64,000 bases of DNA from Amycolatopsis aidingensis. Lineage in GTDB: Bacteria; Actinomycetota; Actinomycetes; Mycobacteriales; Pseudonocardiaceae. The stretch covers positions 6,050,001-6,114,000 of the forward strand of contig NZ_CP076538.1 of assembly GCF_018885265.1 (NCBI RefSeq), in the 5' to 3' direction. The position numbers were made by a program, and so were the translations under genes. This document shows, piece by piece, positions 1 to 9,000 of the stretch (its first letter is position 1; each line of letters opens with the position of its first letter). The notes under the pieces are model-generated. The model had not been told where the DNA came from. It did no database searches and was given only the letters and a program-made list of their open reading frames with translations.

Positions 1-895
1 GCTGCTCGGCCTCGTCACCCCCACCGCGGGCGTCGCGACGGTGAACGGGCGGCGGCACGACCAGCTGGGTAACCCGGCGACGGTGGTCGGCTCGGTGCTG
101 GAGAACGAGGGCTTCCACCCCAAGCGCACGGCGCGCAACCACCTGCTGGTCTACGCCGCCGCGATCGGGGTCCCGGACCAGCGGGTCGAGCAGGTCCTCG
201 GGCTGGTCGGGCTCACCCCGGCCGCCAACCGCAAGGCGGGTGAGTTCTCGCTGGGTATGCGCCAGCGGCTGGCGCTGGCGACGGCCCTGCTCGGCGACCC
301 CCAGGTGCTCGTGCTGGACGAACCGGCCAACGGCCTCGACCCGGAGGGCATCGCCTGGCTGCGGACCTTCCTGCGCTCCTACGCCCAGCAGGGCCGCACG
401 GTGCTGGTCTCCAGCCACCTGCTGGCCGAGGTCGAGCAGACCATCGACCAGGTGGTGATCATCAGCCACGGGATGACCAGGTACTACGGTTCGCTTGATC
501 AACTGCGCGGCAGCCAGGCCTCCCGGGTGCTCGTGCAACCCGCCGACGCGAACGCACTGGTCACGGCGCTGCGCGAGAACGGCTTCAGCCAGGTCGAGCC
601 GACCCAGGATGGCCGGGTGGCGGTCACCGGGGCCACCACCCAGCAGATCGGCGATCTGGCCTCCAAGGCCGGGATCGCGGTGTACGGGATGCAGGAGGAA
701 CGGGCCGACCTCGAGCGGCTGTTCTTCCAGCTGACCAGCGGCCAGTACGCCGGGGCGCAGCTGCCACCACAACAGCAGCAGTACCAGCAGCCACCGCAGC
801 AACCGCCGCAGCAGGGCGGCTGGGGTGGCCCACCGCCGGGCGGGCAGCCACCGCAACAACAGGGTTACCAGCAAGGTTGGGGAGGTCCGCGCTGA
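1..895 (+). CDS. ABC transporter ATP-binding protein (5' end outside window)
   Basis: ATPase of an ABC-2-type exporter. The frame is open from base 2 with no start, so the N-terminus including Walker A lies upstream of the window. Visible motifs are a signature-like segment (FSLGMRQRLALA), Walker B VLVLDEPANGLDP and the switch-histidine region VLVSSHLLAEVEQ. The C-terminal 55 or so residues are a Q/P/G-rich low-complexity tail, which is unusual for this family and may be a cytoplasmic interaction tail. The stop overlaps the ATG of the permease by one base (TGATG), so the two are co-translated and presumably form one transporter. The substrate cannot be inferred. Confidence 0.9.
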   Translation, partial: LLGLVTPTAGVATVNGRRHDQLGNPATVVGSVLENEGFHPKRTARNHLLVYAAAIGVPDQRVEQVLGLVGLTPAANRKAGEFSLGMRQRLALATALLGDPQVLVLDEPANGLDPEGIAWLRTFLRSYAQQGRTVLVSSHLLAEVEQTIDQVVIISHGMTRYYGSLDQLRGSQASRVLVQPADANALVTALRENGFSQVEPTQDGRVAVTGATTQQIGDLASKAGIAVYGMQEERADLERLFFQLTSGQYAGAQLPPQQQQYQQPPQQPPQQGGWGGPPPGGQPPQQQGYQQGWGGPR

Positions 896-1776
896 TGGGC
901 CGGTTGATCAAAGCCGAGTTCCGCAAGACGCTCACGCTGAACGCCTGGTGGGTGCTGATCATCCCGCTGGTGCTCGTGGCGTTCTGGATGTCCTATGGCT
1001 GGGGCTCGGCGACCAACGACTTCGTCGACTACATCGGCAGCGGCACGGCGGCCGAGATCGCGGCGGCCATCGGACTGGATCCCGGCGAGTTCCCGGTGGG
1101 GCTGCTGGCGATCGCGCACGGGGTGAACATCGCCCAGCTGATCCCGGCCATCTTCGGGGTGTTCGCGCTGGCCGGCGAGTACCGGAACAAGACCATCACC
1201 ACCACGTTCCTGACCGCGCCGAACCGGGTGTCAGCGCTCAGCGCGAAGATGATCACCTACATCGTCTGGGGCGCGATGTACGGCGTGCTCAGCTTCGGGG
1301 TCGCCGCGCTGGCCACCCTGGTGACGGTGGACGGGGACCGGATGCCAAGCGGCGGGCAGTGGCTGGCCGCGCTCGGCGGCACGATCCTCGCCTACATCCT
1401 GGTGACCCTGTTCGGGATCGGGGTCGGCGCGGTGCTGAACAAGGTCACCCTGGCGGTGATCCTGCTGCTCGGCTACATGCTGGTGCTGGAGAACGTGCTG
1501 GTGCTGATGCTGTGGACCACCACCGACGTGCTCGGCGGGATCCTGCCGAACGGCACGGCGAACGGCATCGTCGGCGGGATCGCGGCGGACGCCTTCAAGC
1601 TGGACTCGCTGAACCTGCCGGACAACGTCGACAACGTGGACAAGCTGGGATTGCAGCTCGCGGCCGGTGCTCCGGGCGTGTTCTCCTGGTGGGCCTCGGC
1701 GCTGATCTTCTTCGCCTGGACGATGCTCTTCTTCGCCGGAGCCTGGGCCGCCAACCAGCGCAAGGACATCACCTGA
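895..1776 (+). CDS. ABC-2 type transporter permease
   Basis: Membrane partner of the preceding ATPase, 293 residues. I chose the ATG at 895 because GGAGGT sits eight bases upstream and it overlaps the previous stop; an in-frame upstream codon would overlap the ATPase gene further. The sequence begins MGRLIKAEFRKTLTLNAWW, typical of ABC-2 permeases with a short cytoplasmic N-terminus. About six hydrophobic segments follow: near residues 20-40, 75-100, 120-145, 160-185, 195-215 and 265-285. No substrate-specific feature is recognised. Drug, lipid or polysaccharide-precursor export are all possible. Confidence 0.88.
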   Translation: MGRLIKAEFRKTLTLNAWWVLIIPLVLVAFWMSYGWGSATNDFVDYIGSGTAAEIAAAIGLDPGEFPVGLLAIAHGVNIAQLIPAIFGVFALAGEYRNKTITTTFLTAPNRVSALSAKMITYIVWGAMYGVLSFGVAALATLVTVDGDRMPSGGQWLAALGGTILAYILVTLFGIGVGAVLNKVTLAVILLLGYMLVLENVLVLMLWTTTDVLGGILPNGTANGIVGGIAADAFKLDSLNLPDNVDNVDKLGLQLAAGAPGVFSWWASALIFFAWTMLFFAGAWAANQRKDIT

Positions 1777-1814
1777 GCCGACGTGCGCAGGCTGATCGCG
1801 CATAGCCTGGCGGG

Positions 1815-4800
1815 GTGACCGAGGCCAGTACCGTCCCACCCCGCACCCGCGAGCAGCCGCCATCCCGGTCGCGGCCACCGGCGGCGGAAACCCGGCAGCC
1901 GGGGTGGATCCGGCGGCTGGCCGCGGCCTGCTGGCGGCATCCGGTGCTGGTCGTGCTGGCGCTGGGTGCCGCCATCCTGGGCACCGGCCTGCAGGCGGGG
2001 GCCCCGCTGCTGGTCAAGACGGCGGTGGACGACGCCGTCGCCGGGCGGACGGCGAACCTCGGCTGGTTGGCGCTCGCGCTGGTCGGGCTGCAGCTGGTGA
2101 CCTTCGGCGGCGCCTTCGCCCGGCGCTACCTCGGCGGCAGGCTGGCCCTTGACGTGCAGCACGACCTGCGCCGCGCGGTGTTCGGCGCGGTGTCCCGGCT
2201 GGACGGCGGGAAGCAGGACTCGCTGCGTACCGGGCAGGTCGCCTCCCGGGCGATCACCGACCTGCAACTGGTGACCGGCATCCTCATGCAGGTGCCGCTC
2301 TCCGCGGGCTCGGTGGTCTTCGTGCTGGTCGCGCTGGTGGCGATGCTGGCGCTGTCCCCGGCGCTCACCCTGATCGCGCTGGTCGTCGCGCCCGCGGTGG
2401 CCATCGTGGTGGCGGTGAGCAGGCGCAGGCTGTTCCCGGCCACCTGGTCGGCGCAGCAACGTGCCGCGGACCTGGCGCAGCACGTCGAGGAGACGGTCAC
2501 CGGGGTCCGGGTGGTCAAGGGCTTCGGCCAGGAACGGCGTGAGGTCGGTCACCTCGCCAGGGCGGCGCGCCTGCTGTTCGGCGAGCGGATGCGCTCCGCG
2601 CGGCTGTCCGCGGTGCCCACGGCGACCACCTCCGCGCTGCCGGGCGCAGGCCAGGTCGCCGTGCTGGGCTTCGGCGGGCTGCTGGTGATGCAGGGGCAGA
2701 TCAGCCTCGGCACCTTCCTGGCGTTCGCGACCTACATCACCGCGCTGATCGGCCCGGCGCGGATGCTGTCCAGCCTGATCGTGCAGGCCCAGCTCACCAG
2801 GGCCGGCGCGGAGCGGGTGTACGAGCTGATCGACGCGCAGCCGGAGGTCAGGGACCGGCCGGGCGCGCTGCCGTTGCCGGACGGGCCGCTGGAGATCGAG
2901 TTCGCCGACGTCCGGTTCGGCTACACCCGCTCCGACCCGGTGCTGGACGGGCTGTCCCTGCATGCCCGCCCCGGCGAGACGCTGGCGCTGGTCGGCACCG
3001 CGGGTTCCGGCAAGTCCACGGTGTCCCTGCTGCTACCCCGGTTCTACGACCCGCACTCCGGTTCGGTCCGGCTCGGCCGGCCCGGCGCCGGCACGGACCT
3101 GCGCGAGCTGCGGCTGGCCGAGCTGCGCGCCGCCATCGGGGTGGTGTTCGAGGAGGCGTTCCTGTTCTCCTCCTCGGTGCGGGACAACATCGCCTACGGC
3201 AGGCCGGACGCGAGCGAGGAGGAGATCATCGCCGCGGCGCGGGCCGCGGAGGCACACGAGTTCATCACCGAGCTCCCTGACGGTTACGACACCCTGGTCG
3301 GCGAGCGCGGGCTGACCCTGTCCGGCGGGCAGCGGCAACGGCTCGGGCTGGCCAGGGCGCTGATCACCGACCCGAGGGTGCTCATCCTCGACGACGCGAC
3401 CTCGGCCGTGGACACGGTGACCGAGGCCGCCATCCACGACACCCTGCGCGCGGTGACCCGGACCAGGACGACCGTGCTGATCGCGCATCGCCGTTCCACC
3501 CTGGCGCTGGCGGACCGGGTCGCGGTGCTGGACGCGGGCCGGGTGGTGGACGTCGGCACGGCCGCCGAGCTGGAAGCCCGCTGCCCGCTGTTCCGGGATC
3601 TGGTCTCCGGGCCGGGGGACAGCCTGGACGAGGTGCGGCGAAGGGCGCCGGAAGCGCCGGACGAATCCGGCATCACCCCCGCGCTGTGGCCGGGCACCGG
3701 CGACGGTGCCGAGGAGGCCGACGAGGGCGGGGAGCCGGCCGGGATCGCGGGGAACCGGCAACCCCTGGCCACCGGCCTCCCTGGTCGGGGCGGGCCGCGT
3801 GCCTCCGGGGAGGTCCCGCCGACCCCTGAGCTGATCGAGGGGGTGCGCAAGCTGCCCCCGGCGCGGGACGCCCCGGAGCTGGGGCCGGTCGACCCGGCCG
3901 CCCCCGATCCGGGGTTCCGGCTTGGCAGGCTGCTGCGGCCGGTGCGCGGTCTGCTCGCGCTGGTGGTGCTGCTGGTCGGGCTGGACGCGCTGGCCACTAT
4001 CGCGCTGCCCGCCCTGTACCAGCGCGGGGTCGACGACGGGGTGAGCACCGGCGCGGCCTCGGTGGTGCTGCTGCTGGCCGGGCTCGGCGCGCTGGTGATC
4101 GCGATCGACTGGGTGGTCATCGCCGCCCGCACCCGGTCCACCGCCAGGGCCGGGGAGTCCGTGCTGTATCTGCTGCGCGTGCGCAGCTATGCCCACCTGC
4201 AACGGCTCGGGCTGGACTACTACGAGCGCGAGCTGTCCGGCAAGATCATGACCCGGATGACCACCGATGTGGATGCGTTGTCCACCTTCCTGCAGACCGG
4301 GCTGGCCGACGCGGTGGTCAGCGTGCTGACCCTGACCGGGATCGCGGCCGCCCTGCTGATCACCGACGCGACCCTGGCGCTGTACGCGCTGGCGGTGCTG
4401 CCGGTGCTGGTGGTGGCGACGGTGATCTTCCGCAGGCTGGCCTCGGCGGCCTATACCGAGGCGCGGGAGCGGGTCAGCCTGGTGAACGCGGACATGCAGG
4501 AGAACGTCACCGGGCTGCGGGTGGCGCAGGCCTACCGCAGGGAGGAGCGTTCGGCGCAGGCCTTCGCCTCGCGCAGCGATGCCTACCGGCGCTCCCGGTT
4601 GCGGGCACAGCGCTATGTCGCGACCTATTTTCCGTTCGTGGCGATGCTGTCCGGGGTGGCCGAGGCGGTGGTGCTGGTCGCGGGCGCGCACCGGGTGGCC
4701 GCCGGCACGCTGACCCCGGGTGTGCTGCTGGCCTTCCTGCTGTACCTCGGCATGTTCTTCTCCCCCATCCAGCAGCTGTCCTCGGTGTTCGACGGCTACC

Positions 4801-5636
4801 AGCAGGCGAAGGTCGGGCTGCGCCGGATCGGGGACCTGCTGCGCACCCCGACCTCGGTACCGCAGGCGGCCGACCCGGTCGGCGTGCCTGCCCGGCTGCG
4901 CGGCGAGGTGGCCCTGGACCGGGTGGACTTCCACTACCCGGGGACCGAGACACCCGCGCTGGCGGAGGTGTCGATGGACGTGCCGGCGGGCTCGACCGTG
5001 GCGCTGGTCGGCGCCACCGGCGCTGGCAAGTCCACCGTGGTCAAGCTGGTCGCCAGGTTCTACGACGTGACCGGCGGCGCGGTCCGGGTGGACGGGGTGG
5101 ACGTGCGGGACTACGACCTGGCCGGGCTGCGCGGCAGGCTGGGCGTGGTCGGGCAGGAACCGCACCTGTTCTCCGGCACGGTGGCCGAGAACATCCGGTA
5201 CGGGCGCCCATCGGCCACCGACGCCGAGGTGGAGGCTGCGGCACGTGCGGTGGGCGCGGTGGACGGCATCGCGGCCCTGCCGGCCGGCTTCCGGCAGGAG
5301 GTCGGCGAGCGGGGCCGGTCGCTGTCCACTGGCCAGCGCCAGCTGGTGGCGCTGGCAAGGGCCGAGCTGGTGGACCCGGACATCCTGCTGCTGGACGAGG
5401 CGACCGCGGCACTGGACCCGGCGACGGAGACGGCGGTGCTGCGGGCCACCGAACGGCTCACCACGCGGCGCACCACCTTCGTGGTCGCGCACCGGCTCGC
5501 CACCGCGGCCCGTGCCGACCGGATCGTGGTGCTCGACCACGGCCGGATCATCGAGCAGGGAACCCACCGCGAGCTGCTGGCCGCCGACGGCCACTACGCC
5601 CGGCTGTGGCGGCTCGGCGACGGTGGTATGGAATAG
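1815..5636 (+). CDS. Fused ABC exporter with two TMD-NBD halves
   Basis: A 1273-residue protein carrying two complete exporter halves in one chain: TMD1 about residues 35-320, NBD1 355-600, a polar acidic/proline-rich linker 600-700, TMD2 705-1000 and NBD2 1020-1270. Walker A is GTAGSGKST in NBD1 and GATGAGKST in NBD2. Signatures are LSGGQ (NBD1) and LSTGQ (NBD2). Walker B ends LILDDAT in NBD1 and LLLDEAT in NBD2, so NBD1 has Asp where catalytic Glu is expected. H-loops are IAHRRST and VAHRLAT. Paired with the variant signature of NBD2, this predicts one degenerate and one active ATP site, as in heterodimeric exporters. The GTG start lies 38 bases after the ABC-2 permease. The substrate is unknown; multidrug or lipid export is likely. 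Confidence 0.92.
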   Translation: MTEASTVPPRTREQPPSRSRPPAAETRQPGWIRRLAAACWRHPVLVVLALGAAILGTGLQAGAPLLVKTAVDDAVAGRTANLGWLALALVGLQLVTFGGAFARRYLGGRLALDVQHDLRRAVFGAVSRLDGGKQDSLRTGQVASRAITDLQLVTGILMQVPLSAGSVVFVLVALVAMLALSPALTLIALVVAPAVAIVVAVSRRRLFPATWSAQQRAADLAQHVEETVTGVRVVKGFGQERREVGHLARAARLLFGERMRSARLSAVPTATTSALPGAGQVAVLGFGGLLVMQGQISLGTFLAFATYITALIGPARMLSSLIVQAQLTRAGAERVYELIDAQPEVRDRPGALPLPDGPLEIEFADVRFGYTRSDPVLDGLSLHARPGETLALVGTAGSGKSTVSLLLPRFYDPHSGSVRLGRPGAGTDLRELRLAELRAAIGVVFEEAFLFSSSVRDNIAYGRPDASEEEIIAAARAAEAHEFITELPDGYDTLVGERGLTLSGGQRQRLGLARALITDPRVLILDDATSAVDTVTEAAIHDTLRAVTRTRTTVLIAHRRSTLALADRVAVLDAGRVVDVGTAAELEARCPLFRDLVSGPGDSLDEVRRRAPEAPDESGITPALWPGTGDGAEEADEGGEPAGIAGNRQPLATGLPGRGGPRASGEVPPTPELIEGVRKLPPARDAPELGPVDPAAPDPGFRLGRLLRPVRGLLALVVLLVGLDALATIALPALYQRGVDDGVSTGAASVVLLLAGLGALVIAIDWVVIAARTRSTARAGESVLYLLRVRSYAHLQRLGLDYYERELSGKIMTRMTTDVDALSTFLQTGLADAVVSVLTLTGIAAALLITDATLALYALAVLPVLVVATVIFRRLASAAYTEARERVSLVNADMQENVTGLRVAQAYRREERSAQAFASRSDAYRRSRLRAQRYVATYFPFVAMLSGVAEAVVLVAGAHRVAAGTLTPGVLLAFLLYLGMFFSPIQQLSSVFDGYQQAKVGLRRIGDLLRTPTSVPQAADPVGVPARLRGEVALDRVDFHYPGTETPALAEVSMDVPAGSTVALVGATGAGKSTVVKLVARFYDVTGGAVRVDGVDVRDYDLAGLRGRLGVVGQEPHLFSGTVAENIRYGRPSATDAEVEAAARAVGAVDGIAALPAGFRQEVGERGRSLSTGQRQLVALARAELVDPDILLLDEATAALDPATETAVLRATERLTTRRTTFVVAHRLATAARADRIVVLDHGRIIEQGTHRELLAADGHYARLWRLGDGGME

Positions 5637-5651
5637 CGGCTCGGGGCGGGT

Positions 5652-6059
5652 TCAGTCGTCCTCGTCCGCTTCTTCCTCGTGCAGGTAGCCTCGCTCGATG
5701 GCCGTCATGACGAGCGTTGCGAGCCGCAGCGCTGCCTGCCAGTCGGACCGATCGAGTTCCGGATAGCTTTCCCGTACCGGGTCCGGGATCTCCGACTCCT
5801 CGGCCCGGTTCAGGATGTCGGAAACCAGAATGCCGTGGTCCTTGATCGCCGGTCCCACCGCGCGCCGGTCCCCGAACAGCGGCACATCTCGCACGCCGAT
5901 CCGGCCGACCGCGGCCACGTTGTCCTCGGTTTCCGAGCCATAGGCCAGCAGGGCATCGGTCAGCTCGCCGGTCAACGAGGACGTGGGAGTGTCGCCGTTC
6001 GCGCGAATCGCGTGCAGGGCGGCGAGAAACCGGTCCTTCGCCGGATTCGGTTCGGTCAT
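5652..6059 (-). CDS. Putative immunity protein for the Rhs toxin
   Basis: A 135-residue soluble protein with an acidic C-terminus (ends EEEADEDD) and no signal peptide or membrane segment. I do not recognise its family. Its ATG overlaps the stop of the Rhs gene (ATGA), so it is translationally coupled immediately downstream of the toxin tip, which is the standard position of a cognate immunity gene in polymorphic toxin loci. The function is inferred from position and size, not from homology. No second immunity gene or displaced toxin tip follows; the next gene is the convergent ABC exporter only 15 bases away. Confidence 0.6.
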   Translation of the reverse strand: MTEPNPAKDRFLAALHAIRANGDTPTSSLTGELTDALLAYGSETEDNVAAVGRIGVRDVPLFGDRRAVGPAIKDHGILVSDILNRAEESEIPDPVRESYPELDRSDWQAALRLATLVMTAIERGYLHEEEADEDD

Positions 6060-9000
6060 TTCCTGATCCTCGTGATGACGATGTCCTTCACCTTGCTGTT
6101 GAACTCCTCGAGCTTTTCGGCACTGACCGCGTAGCGCCCCGGCTCATTCGTCGGCTTGAGCTCGAAACCTTGCTCCTTCAGCCAGGCGCGCGTTCCCTGC
6201 TCCGCATGGATCTCCAGCTTGTGGGTGTAGTTCTTGGCCTGCCCGAGGGTACGTGGATCGACCGTACCCTGATCCCCGATCCACTTCGGGTTCCGGTGGT
6301 GCGGCTCCGGCTTGGGAGTGAGCTTGTTCCCCGCTTCCCGCGCGGAATCGGCCTCCGCCTGGCTGCCGTAACGCTCGAAGATCTCGTGTGTGCACTTCCC
6401 CTTTTTCTTCTTGCCCATCAACCCGAGCGGGTCGACAAGCTCGAGCGGGTTGCCGACATAACCGTGCGGGTTGGGTCCACCGAGCAGCCCCAGCGGGTCG
6501 TTGCTCTGGTACCGGCCGGTCGAGGCGTCGTAGTACCGGAAGTAGTTGTAGCTGAGCCCGGACTCGCTGTCGAAGTACTGGCCGGGGAACCGTAACGGCA
6601 TCGGACCCGCTGCCTGCCCGGAGCCGACGTGCTCGCCCCACAGGCTGGCCTGCGACCGCCAGACCGGATTGCCCCCGGTGTCGAGCATTTCCGCCGGTGC
6701 CCCGAGATGATCGGAGATGATCGAGTAGAACCGCTCGTCGATCCACTCCTGCGGCGCGTTCCGTGCCGACCGGCGTTCCACCTGCGCGACGACCTCGGTG
6801 CCGTCCGGATGCCAGTCCCAGGTGATGGTGCTGCCCGTGCTGTCGGCCTGCTCGACCAATGTGGTGCCGTCCCAGGTGAAGTCGACCTGTTCCGCCACCG
6901 TGCCGTCGGCCGCCAGCCGTTGCTTCGCGATCCGGCGGCCGAGGGGATCGTAGCGGTACCGCCACCGGGTCCCTTCCGGCGTCGTCACCGAGGTCAACCG
7001 GTCCTCGGCATCCCACTCGTAACGCCAGGTGTCCGGCTTCGCGGAGAGCCGCTTGCGTTGCCGCAGCACCACCCTGCCCTGCGCGTCGTAGCTGTAGCGG
7101 ACGTTGCCCGCCTGTCGCAGCAACGTGCCCTCGTACTCCCGCATGCCCTGGGTGTCGCCGCCGCCGGGCCAGGATCCGCTGGTCAGCTGCCCCGCCGCGT
7201 CATAGGCATACTGCTCGGCCCACCGCGGACCGCGCACGGCGGTGACCCTGCCCGCGCTGTCCAGGTCGAACGTCCGCGCTCCGGCGAGGCGGTCCTCGAT
7301 CGTGGCCAGCATCCCGTCGGCCCGGTAGCCGTAACTGCGCCGCTCGATCAGCCGGGGCTGCCGGGCGGGACCCGTCATGGCCGTCGCCACCGTGGACACC
7401 GTCTGCGCCTGCAGGCGACCACCGCGGTCCCAGGTCTGCGCGAGCACCGTGCCGGTGTCCAGCAGCCGCTCGATCTCCCGCCCCGCCGGGTCGTATCCGA
7501 AGGTCAGCACGCGCCCGGCTGAATGCAGCGCCACCGGACGGGAACCGGCGTCGTAGTCCCACCTGCTGTGCGCCCCTGCCGGGGTCCGCCTGCTCACCTT
7601 GCGGCCGACCGCGTCGTAGCCGGAGGCCACCACGCGCCCGTTGACCGACTCGCTGGTGACCCTGCCCAGCGCGTCGTACTCCATGACGACCTCGGCATCG
7701 GCGTTGGCTGCCCGGCGCATCCGGCCGGCCGGGTCGTACTCGAACGTCGTGGCGGAGCCGCTGTCGTTCTCCCTGCGGACGATGTTTCCCCTCGCGTCCC
7801 GCACCAGCCGCACGGTCTGCCCCGCACCGTTGGTCCGCGCGGTCAGCGCACCGGCCGGATCGTAGGCGTAGCTGAGGTTCCGGCCGTTGAAGTCCACCTC
7901 ACGCACCAGGCGCCCGGCCGCGTCGTAACCGTAGTGCCAGGTGTGTCCCCGTGGATCCGTCACGCTGGTCAGCCGCATCTCGGTGTCGTAACCGAACTCG
8001 GTACGCGAACCGTCGGGACCGATCTGCGTCACGGGCAGGTCGAGATGGGTGAAGACGGTGCGGGTGGTCTGACCCATCGCATCGGTGAACGTGACCTGGT
8101 TGCCCTCCGCGTCGTGCGACCACCGCTCGGTGGCACCGTCCGGGGTGACGCGCCACGCCGGTCTGCCCTCGACGGTCCAGCCGAGGCGGGTCACGCAGCC
8201 GAGCGGGTCGGTCACCATGGCGGGCCTGCCGAAGGCGTCCCTCGTGAACGAGGTCACCGCGCCGAACGGGTCGGTGACCCTGACCGGCAGGCCCGCGGGG
8301 TCGTTGTCGATCCTGCGGGTGCTGCCCAGTTCGTCGGTGACCGCGGCGAGGTGCCCGCGCTCGTCGTACTCGAAGCGGCTGACACCGCCGAGCGGGTCGA
8401 TCGTCGCCGTCCGCCGCCCGCGCTCGTCGTACTCGTGCCGCCAGCACGCCCCGTCCGGCTCGGTCACCGAGGTCGGCAGGTTCAGCTCGTTGTACTCCGC
8501 CAGTGCCCGCGCCCCGTCCGGATAGGTGATCGCGGTGACGTTGCCGGCCTCGTCGTACTCGAAGCGAGTGGTGTTTCCCAGCTGGTCGACGTAGCTCAGC
8601 AACTGGTCGTGGTGTGCCCACTCGCGCCGGATGACCCCGCCGAGCGGATCGACCTCGCGGACGATCTGGTTGCGTTCGTTCATGTGGTACGTGGTGACCG
8701 CGCCGAGCGAGTCGGTGTGGGTGGTGATCCGCTGCGCCCGGTCGTACTCGAAGGTCCCCGCGAGGTAGCCGCCGGAGCCCTCGGTACGCACGCACCGGCC
8801 CTCGCCGTCGTAGGTGTAGGAGTACCAGTGGCCGTTACGGTCCTCCCACCGGGTGATCCGCCCTGCCGGGTCGTAGCTGAACCGCATCGCCTGCTCCGAG
8901 GAGTTCAGCACCTCCACCAGCCGCCGGGCGTCGTCGTAGCGGTAGCGCGCCAGCACGATGTCCTGCCCGTGCCCGTCATGCAGCCGGAGCCCGGTGACGA

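Noticed and set aside
3033..5594. Long minus-strand open frame opposite the fused ABC exporter
   Set aside because: His/Arg/Gln-rich translation without domains, typical of GC-rich shadow frames.
5637..5651. Displaced (orphan) Rhs toxin tips downstream of the immunity gene
   Set aside because: Only 15 bases separate the immunity gene from the convergent ABC exporter, so no further cassette exists.
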